Of a stretch of 64,000 bases of DNA, positions 54,386 to 63,349 are shown piece by piece; position 1 is the stretch's first letter; each line of letters opens with the position of its first letter. Location of the stretch: positions 1-64,000 of the forward strand of contig CALXTW010000002.1 in assembly GCA_944391515.1 (NCBI GenBank), in the 5' to 3' direction. Both the position numbers and the translations under genes were made by a program. The notes under the pieces are model-generated. The model was given only the letters and a program-made list of their open reading frames with translations, was not told the origin of the DNA and searched no databases. The DNA comes from an uncultured Alphaproteobacteria bacterium (lineage in GTDB: Bacteria; Pseudomonadota; Alphaproteobacteria; RF32; CAG-239).

Positions 54386-54410
54386 GTTTGAGTTTAAGGA
54401 TAAGTTACAA

Positions 54411-54440
54411 AAAGAGGTGCAACTTGCACCTCTTTTTTTT
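54411..54440 (+). terminator. Original rpsI terminator, displaced by the element
   Basis: AAAGAGGTGC with GCACCTCTTT around an AACTT loop, then eight T. It lies 25 bases past the right att copy, as expected for the native rpsI end. Confidence 0.85.
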
Positions 54441-54503
54441 GCGCCTCAAAAGTGACAATGCAAATTGTAACAAAAATGTAACAAAATTGACAAAATTTCC
54501 GTA

Positions 54504-54532
54504 TTGACAGAATTTCCAAAAAATGGTATAGT
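54504..54532 (+). promoter_or_regulatory. Promoter of the 54563 gene
   Basis: TTGACA (54504-54509) and TATAGT (54527-54532), 17-base spacer. Confidence 0.7.
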
Positions 54533-54562
54533 CCTCTCATTGCTGACATAAGGAGAAACGAA

Positions 54563-54823
54563 ATGCAAAACACCAACACCGTAAAAGCTATTGAGATTGA
54601 AGGATTATGCAACGCCATGGCTAAGAGCTATAATATTTCATTTCAAAAAGCATTTGGATTTTTGAGTGAAGAGCAACAAGCCATTTATGATGAATATTTG
54701 ACCCGTCAATACAAAAACAAACTCAATATGTTGTTTGGTAATAATTGGGCCAAACGAGCAGCTCCGGTTATGTTATACGCAACTTCGGTAAAAAATTACA
54801 AAAAGCATATTTACAGTTTATAA
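54563..54823 (+). CDS. Small protein of unknown function
   Basis: 86 residues with AAGGAG before the ATG, strong promoter and terminator. Helical, Tyr/Lys-rich C-terminus, no membrane segment. Likely host gene. Not recognised. Confidence 0.65.
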   Translation: MQNTNTVKAIEIEGLCNAMAKSYNISFQKAFGFLSEEQQAIYDEYLTRQYKNKLNMLFGNNWAKRAAPVMLYATSVKNYKKHIYSL

Positions 54824-54862
54824 TCAAGTTTCCGGGTATTCCCTCCCTGTTAGCCCGGACCC

Positions 54863-54898
54863 AATAAAGCCTCTTCCCCAAGAGGCTTTATTTTTTTT
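54863..54898 (+). terminator. Terminator of the 54563 gene
   Basis: A 13-bp perfect stem (AATAAAGCCTCTT, 54863-54875, with AAGAGGCTTTATT, 54880-54892), CCCC loop, T run. Confidence 0.9.
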
Positions 54899-54917
54899 GC
54901 CTATATTACAAACTTCT

Positions 54918-54948
54918 TTTGTCTAAAATTTCTGGACAATTAAATCTG
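54918..54948 (+). promoter_or_regulatory. Bacteroidota-like promoter candidate
   Basis: TTTG (54918-54921) and TAAATCTG (54941-54948) with a 19-base spacer match the Bacteroides -33/-7 (TTTG, TAnnTTTG) pattern with one mismatch. No good sigma70 pair was seen here. Confidence 0.35.
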
Positions 54949-54985
54949 TTTATGTTAATCTCATCCCAAACTAAAATTATTGCGT

Positions 54986-55459
54986 ATGAGACATTTATTA
55001 TTTTTTCTTGTGGGGATGATGCTCAGCATTACTTCACTATCGGCACAAGACAAGTTTGACCGCTTTGTTGGGCAGTTAAATCGTCTTGAAGAAACTTGCC
55101 GACGCTTAATCAATACCGGCAATGAGTTCAAACGACTCTCTCCGGTACGAGAATATGACCGCCAAACCACTCAGGTAAAATTTATGCGCTCCAAAGTGCG
55201 TAGAATTACGATTGGTAATCTGGTGGTTGTAAATAAGAAAGACAGGATAGACGTTTACCGTCAAAAAAACGGTGAAAGAAGCCGTCTCACCCTGATTTCT
55301 AAACTGTATGACAGTAATCATATCTATACGGCTGATGCTTTGGTCGATGGCGGCGGTATTGTTAGCTATAAGGTAGTGATTATTGTTGAAGATGAAGAAT
55401 CCGCACTCTTCAAGCTTGCAGGCAACCGCATTGCTGAGGAGTATGATTTAGAGTATTAA
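54986..55459 (+). CDS. Secreted protein of unknown function, paralogue of 55480-55881
   Basis: 157 residues from the ATG at 54986; TTG at 54980 is the alternative. Signal peptide ending SLSAQD. The mature part has ITIGNLVVVNKKDRIDVYRQKNG and later a beta-rich stretch. The next gene has GNLRIESYSKFLQVYRYQNG in the same place. No Shine-Dalgarno before the start. No family recognised. Confidence 0.6.
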   Translation: MRHLLFFLVGMMLSITSLSAQDKFDRFVGQLNRLEETCRRLINTGNEFKRLSPVREYDRQTTQVKFMRSKVRRITIGNLVVVNKKDRIDVYRQKNGERSRLTLISKLYDSNHIYTADALVDGGGIVSYKVVIIVEDEESALFKLAGNRIAEEYDLEY

Positions 55460-55479
55460 CCCTTTAATTTTTAATTATT

Positions 55480-55881
55480 ATGAAAAAGTTTTTTCTGATG
55501 ATGATTTTCATCATCGCTGGGGTGACATATATGCATGCCCAGCAGACCTACACAACGTCAAAAAAGACAACCGTAACCACGGAGAAATACAATCATAACA
55601 AGATTGTTGCTCTCCAGTGGGGAAACCTGCGGATTGAGAGCTATTCAAAATTCTTGCAGGTCTACCGCTATCAAAATGGGCAGTGGGTACAAGATACCTA
55701 CATCCCGCGGGATAAACCGGGTACTTATCGGTTTGAAAAAACCCTCATCGCTGATGAGTTTATTCCGGGACGGTATATGACCCATACCATTGTGGTAACC
55801 GTCTTAAAATATGCCCAATCAGTGGACGTGAGTGTTACCTTTAAGGGGCAAACCAAGGAGGCATTTAGTCTCAAGCCCTAA
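55480..55881 (+). CDS. Secreted protein of unknown function, paralogue of 54986-55459
   Basis: 133 residues with a signal peptide ending MHAQQ. Beta-rich, Thr/Tyr-rich mature part. Before the ATG is TAATTTTTAATTATT with no Shine-Dalgarno sequence, a pattern usual in Bacteroidota. Probably acquired together with its neighbour. Confidence 0.6.
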   Translation: MKKFFLMMIFIIAGVTYMHAQQTYTTSKKTTVTTEKYNHNKIVALQWGNLRIESYSKFLQVYRYQNGQWVQDTYIPRDKPGTYRFEKTLIADEFIPGRYMTHTIVVTVLKYAQSVDVSVTFKGQTKEAFSLKP

Positions 55882-55900
55882 ATGGTAATAAAAATTTAAG

Positions 55901-55932
55901 AGGAAAGTTCACTTTGAACTTTCCTTTTTTTT
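55901..55932 (+). terminator. Terminator of the secreted-pair genes
   Basis: AGGAAAGTTC with GAACTTTCCT around ACTTT, then eight T. Confidence 0.85.
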
Positions 55933-55980
55933 ATTCTGTGGTTAAATAAAGCATGAAAGCTCTAACAAAAGGAAATCACA

Positions 55981-57603
55981 ATGATTTATCAGGAATATGA
56001 CATCAACCATGCTCGAGGCATACGTTTGTTTGAATCGGTTCGCTTGGATGGCTTAATTTTGGAAAAAGGGCATATTCTTGATGATGAGGATATTATCCAG
56101 CTCAAACTCTCGGGCATCAAAAAGATTTTTGGTGCCGAGATGAGTGAAAATGATTTAGATGGAGCAACCGCTCTAGGCGTCTTAAGTGCCAAGCTGTGTG
56201 GTTCTAATACAGCCTATGCCGTTACGCCTGAAGGTATAAGTCAGATTATTGCTCAAACAGACGGTGTTTTTTTAGCCGCAGATGATCGCATCGCCAAGTT
56301 TAATAGATTATCGCCAGATATCATCTTAAATACCATTCCGCCTTATTCAGAGGTTAAAGCTGGAGAGATAATTGCCGAGTTGGAATTAACCGTTCCGGTC
56401 ATCATGTCGTCAAAGATTGATGAGATAGTGTTTAGTTTGTCAGGCAATATTGCCCTGTTGCAGGTCGCTGAGCCAAAAGAGCGCAAAGCCACTTTGCTTT
56501 ATACTAAGTTTTATAATGATAAACTCGAAACCGCACACTTTACGGGTGTTGTTACCCAATTGGTAAAAGACTTCAAAAATTTGAAGTTAGATTTTGCTGT
56601 TGAGCATGAGGCAAAGCATGAGATTGAAAAAGTCGCCGACGTGTTAGAAGTTGCACTCAAAGGGGAAGGGGAGGTTATCTTCATTATTTCCGGACAAAGA
56701 AATTCACAAGCCGATGATGTGATTTCAGCGGCCCTTAAAAGTGTCGCCGATGAAGTGATTGTTACCTCAATTCCACAAATCGGAGCATCAGATTTATTAA
56801 TTGCGCTCAAGCGGGGTAAAAAGATTATTTCTCTTCCTTTCAACTATGCTACGCAAAATAACAGCTTAGCTAATCACTATATTAAATTAGCCTTGCTTAA
56901 TGATAAAATCACGCCGGAGGACTTCAAACATCCGCAAAACGTCCAATTATCTCAAGATAAAATGTTTGATACGGAAAGTGGTTTAGAGCTGATTAAAGCC
57001 TCTTCAGATAAAGGAAAAAATGCCAAAGTAGCAGCAATCGTGCTGGCTGCGGGTTCAAGCCGCCGCGCCGGACGCAATAAGTTGCTCTATGAGGTAGATG
57101 ATGCACCACTCTTCCTAAAAGCCGTCCATGCCGCGGTATTTTCTGAGGCAAGTCCTGTGTTTGTGATTATTGGTGACCACGCCGCTGAGTTTGAAGAGGC
57201 TATGAGCGATATTGATGTAAATATCATTTATAATCCAGCCTATCGTCAGGGAATAAAAACTTCCATAAATTTAGGCCTAAAGTCGGTTCCTAATTTCTGC
57301 GACGGTGCTTTGCTACTGCCGGCAGATATGCCAAACATAACGCCTGAGTTTATCAATAAGATGATAAAAGCCTTTGATGCTAAGTCCGAAAAACAACTCG
57401 TTACCGCACAGCTCAAAGGGGTAAAGACCAATCCTATCATTTGGAGCAAATCGCTTTTTGATGGGGCTGATTTGGTGCCTGAAAACGCCAACCTCCGTCC
57501 GGTTTTGGTTGAGCACTCAGACTATACCAAAACCATCAAAGGCGATGAAAATTTGCTCTTAGATGTCAACTACCCCAATGACTTGCAATTATTGGATAAA
57601 TAA
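55981..57603 (+). CDS. Molybdopterin-binding domain plus MobA-like nucleotidyltransferase
   Basis: 540 residues. Residues 1-340 are MoeA/MogA-like molybdopterin binding (GEVIFIISGQRNSQADDVI and LISLPF-type regions). Residues about 345-540 are a MobA/MocA-type GT-A fold: AAIVLAAGSSRRAGRNKLL, GALLLPADMPNITP (metal-binding DMP) and RPVLV. Such fusions are known in Alphaproteobacteria and are thought to attach CMP to the molybdenum cofactor. The molybdoenzyme is not in the window. Confidence 0.82.
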   Translation: MIYQEYDINHARGIRLFESVRLDGLILEKGHILDDEDIIQLKLSGIKKIFGAEMSENDLDGATALGVLSAKLCGSNTAYAVTPEGISQIIAQTDGVFLAADDRIAKFNRLSPDIILNTIPPYSEVKAGEIIAELELTVPVIMSSKIDEIVFSLSGNIALLQVAEPKERKATLLYTKFYNDKLETAHFTGVVTQLVKDFKNLKLDFAVEHEAKHEIEKVADVLEVALKGEGEVIFIISGQRNSQADDVISAALKSVADEVIVTSIPQIGASDLLIALKRGKKIISLPFNYATQNNSLANHYIKLALLNDKITPEDFKHPQNVQLSQDKMFDTESGLELIKASSDKGKNAKVAAIVLAAGSSRRAGRNKLLYEVDDAPLFLKAVHAAVFSEASPVFVIIGDHAAEFEEAMSDIDVNIIYNPAYRQGIKTSINLGLKSVPNFCDGALLLPADMPNITPEFINKMIKAFDAKSEKQLVTAQLKGVKTNPIIWSKSLFDGADLVPENANLRPVLVEHSDYTKTIKGDENLLLDVNYPNDLQLLDK

Positions 57604-57610
57604 AACAAAA

Positions 57611-57638
57611 GCCTCCACCAATTTATTGTGGTGGAGGC
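57611..57638 (-). terminator. Terminator of the minus-strand secreted protein operon
   Basis: GCCTCCACCA (57611-57620) with TGGTGGAGGC (57629-57638); on the minus strand it is followed by TTTTGTTTTA. It may also end the converging 55981 gene. Confidence 0.75.
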
Positions 57639-57655
57639 CAAAAACAAAAGTTTAT

Positions 57656-58663
57656 TTAGAATGGTGCTTCACAAGCGTAAGCATATGATGGTTCAGAACA
57701 GCTAGAGTCAAAATATAATACCCCACTACTCTTGCAATAACCTGTTCCTGTAATAGTTAGCGTACTGCAAGAGGGAGTAGAACCGAGAAGTTTGCATGTA
57801 TGTGCCCCATTAGCTAAAGACCAATTCAAGCCACCTGCCGTCTTAGACATACAGTTTGTCGATGCTTGTTCCTTCGGCGCTGTTCCTCCAGAAATTGCAA
57901 TATAACCATGTTGTCCGCTACTATCCACTTCAACAACTTTACCTAAAGTCACGCCATCTTTCACATAGGTATCCCCGACCTTGTATGTAGTTGGTGTTGG
58001 AGTAGTTCCATTAGCTAAATTTCCTAACATATTGACACAACGCATAATGCCATCATTAGATATGGCACATGAGTCATATGCCTTCCCATCTCTAAAATAT
58101 ACATACTTATGACAGCTACTACCTGTGCTAAAAACGTATTTTCCCGATCCTAAGCTAATAACGGCAAGAGTTGACAGAGTAGCATTGATTTTAGTTCTAT
58201 TGTCATAAATTGTTAGCAATTCCTCCTTAGTAGGATTTTTCCATCCTGTTGTGGCATTAGCTGAAAAGCTTGAACACATAGTTGCTGAGACATTATTAAA
58301 GTTCTCAATATCCGTTTTATATGGAATCAATGAAACCACAAGACCTGAAGAATTAACCACTACACCAACAGGTATTTTAGACGGGACAGGCACGGCGGAA
58401 TAAGTACCGTCAGAATAAGCAATATCACCAACAGCTATCGGAGCGGAGCCATCAGGATTCATATAAGCAGTACAGAAATATTTCGAGTCATCAAACGGGC
58501 AGCGCAGTTTTGCCAAACCGCCGCAATCTGAGGCAGTCTTATCATAGCCCAAACCTTCGCAAGTCGGTGGCACAACGCAGGTTTGTGCTCGAACTTCCGC
58601 CACGGAGAAAGCCGTTGTCAATAACAGCATTGCTCCTATTGTCATTTTACAATTCTTGTTCAT
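57656..58663 (-). CDS. Cys-rich secreted protein with repeat domain
   Basis: 335 residues; AAAAGGAGAAAGACG before the start, signal peptide ending VRAQT. A Cys pattern at residues 29-64 (CVVPPTCEGLGYDKTASDCGGLAKLRCPFDDSKYFC) precedes a region like DUF1566/Lcl domains (WKNPTKEELLTIYDNR, WSLANG). Disulfides and a surface location are probable. It is in an operon with the upstream 58704 gene. Confidence 0.7.
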   Translation of the reverse strand: MNKNCKMTIGAMLLLTTAFSVAEVRAQTCVVPPTCEGLGYDKTASDCGGLAKLRCPFDDSKYFCTAYMNPDGSAPIAVGDIAYSDGTYSAVPVPSKIPVGVVVNSSGLVVSLIPYKTDIENFNNVSATMCSSFSANATTGWKNPTKEELLTIYDNRTKINATLSTLAVISLGSGKYVFSTGSSCHKYVYFRDGKAYDSCAISNDGIMRCVNMLGNLANGTTPTPTTYKVGDTYVKDGVTLGKVVEVDSSGQHGYIAISGGTAPKEQASTNCMSKTAGGLNWSLANGAHTCKLLGSTPSCSTLTITGTGYCKSSGVLYFDSSCSEPSYAYACEAPF

Positions 58664-58703
58664 CGTCTTTCTCCTTTTATTTAATTTACTTAGTTTTGTT
58701 TAC

Positions 58704-59627
58704 TTAATTCATTGCCGGCATCCAGCACCTTAAGGCGCCGTCACACCAATAATTATCCAAGTCAACCTTGCCGATGGCACAGCCGATTGCGCAATATTTC
58801 TGAGAACAATCTTCTATCTCGCACACCAAACCATCCGGACAACTGTCCAGCGTGCATTTGTATTCACAAGTTTTGCAATTATTGTAATATTTAACCCCGT
58901 CTTTGAGGCAATAGTCGGTTGGGGTAACCGGTCCTAGTTCTGAACATGTCATATTGTAGCCAGCTTTGCACTGACAAGCTGTATATTTGGTTACTCCGTC
59001 TTGAGTACAGCCTTCGCCCACACCTTGGAGATTTTGTTCATCACAAGTCTGATTATAATATGCGGGGCAAACACATTTGCTATAATATGGAACGCCTTCT
59101 TCTACGCAAGTATCTCCTTCTGGAATTTGGGGAGATACGCATTTGGTTTCGGGATACAAACTTCTATCGCAATAACACATAAATTTACCGCCACAGCTGT
59201 CGCCGCTGACAGTGTTAGGATAGGTACATTCATTTTTATTATATTTATAGCGAGCGTCACAACATTCTTTAAAATAAGCTGTATTATAAGGGCAAATCCC
59301 GCTAGGATTGCCACTCGGACAAGAGGTTAAGGTAAACCCAAAATTTTTACATTGTTCAGGAGAAATATCCGGAAATTCCGGGAAAGATAATTCTCCCCCT
59401 CCGGTAATAAAAGATACGCTCGCCGTTTGGAAAGAATTGCGCATAGGCAAGCCTATCTCTAGGCTTGCCCGAGACATAGGCTCAAAAGATTGGTTTAGAC
59501 TAGCTTCTTTGAGGTGCGTGTATTTTGAAGCCGCATCTTGAGAGTTAATAGATACACCAAATTGATTTGCGTTACCAAATCCGGTAAGCGCAAACCACGA
59601 TAATCCTATCGCAAGCTGCTTTCTCAT
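58704..59627 (-). CDS. Cys-rich secreted protein, paralogue of 30785-32584
   Basis: 307 residues. Signal peptide MRKQLAIGLSWFALTGFGN. Cys units such as CxCPAYYNQTC and DGVTKYTACQCKAGYNMTC match the 599-residue protein over its first 260 residues; the C-terminal half of that protein is replaced by a short end with CEIEDCSQKYCAIGCAIG. The promoter and leader are nearly identical in the two genes. Possibly a family of surface antigens. Confidence 0.75.
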   Translation of the reverse strand: MRKQLAIGLSWFALTGFGNANQFGVSINSQDAASKYTHLKEASLNQSFEPMSRASLEIGLPMRNSFQTASVSFITGGGELSFPEFPDISPEQCKNFGFTLTSCPSGNPSGICPYNTAYFKECCDARYKYNKNECTYPNTVSGDSCGGKFMCYCDRSLYPETKCVSPQIPEGDTCVEEGVPYYSKCVCPAYYNQTCDEQNLQGVGEGCTQDGVTKYTACQCKAGYNMTCSELGPVTPTDYCLKDGVKYYNNCKTCEYKCTLDSCPDGLVCEIEDCSQKYCAIGCAIGKVDLDNYWCDGALRCWMPAMN

Positions 59628-59663
59628 AATACACCTCGTTATAACTGAACCATGTCTTCTTAT

Positions 59664-59692
59664 AACTTAGCACATCGAAAAGCGTTTGTCAA
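59664..59692 (-). promoter_or_regulatory. Promoter of the Cys-rich secreted protein operon
   Basis: On the minus strand, TTGACA (59687-59692) and TAAGTT (59664-59669) have a 17-base spacer; about 80 bases are nearly identical to 30719-30800. Confidence 0.75.
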
Positions 59693-59734
59693 AGGGTTTT
59701 GGCGTGATTTTTATATTTTGGCTAAAGATATTAA

Positions 59735-59764
59735 AACAAGAGCCTCTCAGATGAGAGGCTTGTT
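59735..59764 (-). terminator. Terminator of the 59777 gene
   Basis: AACAAGAGCCTCTCA with TGAGAGGCTTGTT (small bulge), just past the 59777 gene stop on the minus strand. Confidence 0.65.
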
Positions 59765-59776
59765 ACTGTAGGCTAT

Positions 59777-60214
59777 TTAAACAAATTCATCAACATCTTC
59801 TAAAATTTTATTTTTTTCATATAAATGCTTGAGATAGGGATTATCTGCCGAATAATCTCTCTCATCCTTAACCATAGCTTGATTGTTATCATAAACATTG
59901 ACTTGTTTGTTACGATAGTTTTGAGGTTGCTGAGTGTCATCATAAACGCCACTAGCACTCAATGCCTCTATAGCTGATGCTGAAACAAAAGCCTGAGAGG
60001 AAGAAATTCCAGATTGTTTATCTTCTTTTTCTTTTTGCTCAAAAGCTGAATTTTTTTTGTTTTGCTCTTCAGATTCATCCCGAACCAGAACATTATTTCT
60101 GGTATCAATATTTTCCACAAAGGGATGACCTTCCGCCCCCTGAGCGTAATGACGTTCTGTACGTTTGATAGGGGAGGAAGAGCTCGACACTTTTCTAGTT
60201 GACGATACATTCAT
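59777..60214 (-). CDS. Disordered hypothetical protein
   Basis: 145 residues, Ser/Gln/Asn/Lys/Glu-rich, low complexity, no signal peptide; a GGAGAAGAG site before the ATG supports expression. Predicted mostly disordered with a helical C-terminus (NPYLKHLYEKNKILEDVDEFV). Not recognised. Confidence 0.6.
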   Translation of the reverse strand: MNVSSTRKVSSSSSPIKRTERHYAQGAEGHPFVENIDTRNNVLVRDESEEQNKKNSAFEQKEKEDKQSGISSSQAFVSASAIEALSASGVYDDTQQPQNYRNKQVNVYDNNQAMVKDERDYSADNPYLKHLYEKNKILEDVDEFV

Positions 60215-60312
60215 TGCTCTTCTCCAATGTTTATAAGTTTATGATAACATAAAAATAACTGAAAATCCACAATTTTTCATGTGAATGTTTATAACAGAAT
60301 AATATAACAAAA

Positions 60313-60335
60313 AGGCTGTGATTTTTTCACAGCCT
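60313..60335 (-). terminator. Terminator of the dgt-tatA group
   Basis: AGGCTGTGA (60313-60321) with TCACAGCCT (60327-60335), then TTTTTGTT on the minus strand, past tatA. Confidence 0.85.
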
Positions 60336-60345
60336 CATAAGTCAT

Positions 60346-60573
60346 TTATTTCTCACCCTCGTTAGAATCTTTAGCTTCTTTTTTATTGTCCTCAGCATTC
60401 TTTTGAGCTTTTTCTGCAAGTTTCTTATTGAGCTCTTCTTTACCTTTTTCTAAAGCGGCCATTCCAAGCTTAAGCTTTTCTTCCGCTTCTTTTCTCAGCT
60501 CAGGAAGTTTACCTGCGCCAAATATTGCAGCAAGAGCAATAATGATTAATACCCAACACCAAAAATCAGACAT
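60346..60573 (-). CDS. tatA: TatA-like twin-arginine translocase subunit
   Basis: 75 residues: an N-terminal membrane helix (about 3-18), the FGAGKLPEL hinge and an amphipathic, Lys/Glu-rich tail. Size and layout are TatA/TatE. It forms the Tat pore with TatC (not in the window). It overlaps nagZ by 8 bases. Confidence 0.85.
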   Translation of the reverse strand: MSDFWCWVLIIIALAAIFGAGKLPELRKEAEEKLKLGMAALEKGKEELNKKLAEKAQKNAEDNKKEAKDSNEGEK

Positions 60574-61648
60574 TTTTATCTCCTTTATTACTGTCTTTTT
60601 GCAACATTTGGTTTAACACTTCCGTTGCGTCATAAGAGTAGTTATATTCTTCTTTACCGACCAATGCGTAATAATCTTCGGCAGAAGTTTTGAATTTAGG
60701 TTTATTTTGCAAGATATTTTTTATCTTGGCAAATTTTATCAAAGACTTATCCGACAAATTTGTGCAGTTTTTGCAAACTTCCATTAAACCGTCTTCTTCT
60801 CCGGCGCAATAGCAAACCGCTTCACATCCGGCCAGAAGAGAGGCTTGAGTCTTTTCTCCCAAAGAACCATGTAAGGCTTTCATGTCAATAGCATCGGAAA
60901 TAAGTAATCCCTTAAAACCGATAACTCCTCGGATAATTTCATTGATAACACGTGCTGAAAGTGTTGCCGGATTTTTATCATCTATTGTCGAGAGTAAAAT
61001 ATGTGCCGTCATTCCGGCAGGTGCATCGTTAAGAAATTGAAAGGGATAAAAATCATTTTCCAATTCTTTTATGCTAGCATTAATAATAGGCAAACCCAAG
61101 TGCGGATCACATTGTGCACGTCCGTGCCCGGGCATATGTTTTAAGCAAGGACAAATTCCTGTTGCCATATATGTCTCAACCATGACTTTGCCTAATTGAG
61201 CAACCTTAGATGGCTCGCTACCAAAGCAACGTTCTTTTAGCGCTTCAGTGGTGTTATCATATTCCAAATCAAGTACCGGAGCAAAATTCAGATTAAGTCC
61301 CGAACGTCTCAAATCTTCACTAATAATTTGGCAATGCAGTTGTGTAGCTTTTTGAGCCGTTTCTTCGGGCAAAGAACCTAGTTTCTTTTGTGAAACTTCA
61401 TCAAAAAATCCATTTCCTTGTAGTCTGCGAACTCTTCCGCCTTCTTGGTCAACGGCTAGTAAAATATCATCTCTTTCAACCACATCTTTAATTCTGTTGC
61501 ACAAATCTTTAAGCTGAGTAGGGGTGACAATGTTCCTGCCAAATATCGTGACACCCAGAGGGTTGTAGTGGGCAAAGATTCTCTTTTCTGCATCTGTCAA
61601 ATGCGGTCCTAAACAAGATAAAAAAGCCGCTAAAATCGGACGCTCCAT
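60566..61648 (-). CDS. nagZ: Beta-N-acetylhexosaminidase NagZ (GH3)
   Basis: 360 residues from the ATG at 61648, which has AGGAGGAAAA upstream; the ORF's 24-residue extension is rejected. LAVDQEGGRVRRL, CLKHMPGHGRAQCDPH (catalytic His/Asp loop) and LLISDAIDMKAL (nucleophile Asp) are typical. It removes GlcNAc from muropeptides in peptidoglycan recycling. It lies 8 bases after the protease gene. Confidence 0.95.
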   Translation of the reverse strand: MERPILAAFLSCLGPHLTDAEKRIFAHYNPLGVTIFGRNIVTPTQLKDLCNRIKDVVERDDILLAVDQEGGRVRRLQGNGFFDEVSQKKLGSLPEETAQKATQLHCQIISEDLRRSGLNLNFAPVLDLEYDNTTEALKERCFGSEPSKVAQLGKVMVETYMATGICPCLKHMPGHGRAQCDPHLGLPIINASIKELENDFYPFQFLNDAPAGMTAHILLSTIDDKNPATLSARVINEIIRGVIGFKGLLISDAIDMKALHGSLGEKTQASLLAGCEAVCYCAGEEDGLMEVCKNCTNLSDKSLIKFAKIKNILQNKPKFKTSAEDYYALVGKEEYNYSYDATEVLNQMLQKDSNKGDKNV

Positions 61649-61656
61649 TTTTCCTC

Positions 61657-62313
61657 CTACACCAAAAGAGAAGTAAGAAAACGGGTAGCAGAAATAATAT
61701 AATAGCGGAACAAGTTCCAATCTTGACCGAAAGCTTTTCCGATTTCAGGAATAACAAAAATTAAAATGACTACGGCCGCCAAACCTGCTTTTCCTGAATT
61801 AATGTAATTGATTGACCAAGGTTTTCTTATCCACCCAAATAAAATCTTTGAACCATCTAAAGGAGGAATCGGAAGGGCATTAAATAATGCAATTACAATA
61901 TTATAGACAATCATATTCAAAAAAAAGATGTTAAACATCATTTGCCAATATGCATTGGGAATAAAGGGGACTAACAATAAAATTAAGGCAGAAACAATTG
62001 CGACCCAAGCATTCATGATAATACCTGCAGCGGAAACCAAAATCATACCTTTAGTCTTGTTTTTGAGCTTTCGAAAGTCAATCGGAACAGGTTTTGCCCA
62101 ACCGAGAATAATGCCGGCATGAGCAATCCAGAGCATCAAGGGCAACAACACTGTCCCGAAAAAATCAATATGTTTGAGAGGGTTTAGTGAGAGACGACCT
62201 CTTTTCTTTGCTGTGTCGTCTCCCATCAATAAAGCCATATATCCGTGAGCAACTTCATGTAAAATGATAGCCGAAAATAATGGAATGTATTTTAAAATCA
62301 AGTCGCTCAACAT
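61657..62313 (-). CDS. Site-2 protease family (M50) membrane metalloprotease
   Basis: 218 residues with about five membrane segments. Zinc-binding HEVAHGY (HExxH, about 18-24) and NALPIPPLDGSKIL (third ligand, DG motif). YwhC/RseP-like short type without PDZ. The start is 1 base after the SPOR gene stop. Substrate unknown. Confidence 0.88.
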   Translation of the reverse strand: MLSDLILKYIPLFSAIILHEVAHGYMALLMGDDTAKKRGRLSLNPLKHIDFFGTVLLPLMLWIAHAGIILGWAKPVPIDFRKLKNKTKGMILVSAAGIIMNAWVAIVSALILLLVPFIPNAYWQMMFNIFFLNMIVYNIVIALFNALPIPPLDGSKILFGWIRKPWSINYINSGKAGLAAVVILIFVIPEIGKAFGQDWNLFRYYIISATRFLTSLLV

Positions 62314-62314
62314 C

Positions 62315-63277
62315 TTACTTTTTCTTTACAATACAAGTTCCGCCCAAGGCTTTAATATCTTTGCAGAGCTCATCTGCACCTTGACGATTTTCAAAAGCAC
62401 CGGCTTTGAGGCGATAAAATATTTTATCAAAGTCAAGGTCAGCAGTTTCAATTTCATGAGGCAAACCTTGAAGCATTTTGTATTTTTTGCTCAAGCTAAT
62501 CCATGCCTTCTCAACAGCCTGTTTGTTTGGTGAAGACATTAATTGAATTTGCCACATTCCGGCAACAGCCTTTTGTGGAGCAGGAGCTTTTTTCGGCTCA
62601 GCTTTTTCAACAGGTTCAGCCTTTGGAGCTACGGAAGTCGGTTGTGCTTGTTGAGCCGCAATTTTTTTGTTTTCCATTTGAACCGCTTCTTTCAAACCGA
62701 TAACTTTAGCTTCCGGAGCATCACCTGTTTGAGCTGCAGAAACTGCTGGTTTTACTTCTTTAACTCCGGCAACACTAACCGAGCCGACAACTTTTTCCGG
62801 CATAATGTCATTTGACTTTAGCTGATTGTTTACCACTTGAATAGGTTGAGGCTCAACTTCGGGAGCTGCGGCTTGAGTCTGAGCAATTACGGGCAACTGA
62901 GGTTGTTCCGGCGGCGGTAACAAATTTTCTGTTTTAGGTTCGTTATCTTTTCTTTCAATAATGTCGTAAACAGATTTATCTTGATTCAAAATTTCCATTC
63001 CGCCCGGTTCGCTCGGTTGTACCTTAACAGCGGTTTGCGGACGTCTGATAACCGGAATTTCAATATTTGTATTATTTGAGTATTGCGGAGCTAAAATAAA
63101 ATATCCGACAATACCGGCTAAAGCCACGCCCGAAACGGCACCGATAAACACGCTTTTAGAGCGACGCATTTCATTGCGTCTTTCTTCCAAGCTGCTTGAA
63201 GGTTGGTCGGCAATTTTTTGGCGGAATTCATTTAAGAAATCATCACCTTTATTGTCGTCAGAAAAATCTTGAAACAT
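62315..63277 (-). CDS. SPOR-domain protein with single membrane anchor
   Basis: 320 residues. Cytosolic N-terminus (1-40), one membrane segment (about 45-65), a long Pro/Gln/Ala/Glu-rich linker (about 70-225), and a C-terminal SPOR domain (about 238-320) that binds denuded peptidoglycan, often at the division site. This is a common neighbour of nagZ and dgt in Alphaproteobacteria. Confidence 0.9.
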   Translation of the reverse strand: MFQDFSDDNKGDDFLNEFRQKIADQPSSSLEERRNEMRRSKSVFIGAVSGVALAGIVGYFILAPQYSNNTNIEIPVIRRPQTAVKVQPSEPGGMEILNQDKSVYDIIERKDNEPKTENLLPPPEQPQLPVIAQTQAAAPEVEPQPIQVVNNQLKSNDIMPEKVVGSVSVAGVKEVKPAVSAAQTGDAPEAKVIGLKEAVQMENKKIAAQQAQPTSVAPKAEPVEKAEPKKAPAPQKAVAGMWQIQLMSSPNKQAVEKAWISLSKKYKMLQGLPHEIETADLDFDKIFYRLKAGAFENRQGADELCKDIKALGGTCIVKKK

Positions 63278-63349
63278 ATTTTATCTCCTGTTTAAAAACA
63301 CTATTTACCACACTATAACGGCAAATTATTTAAAACCTCTTAATGAAAC

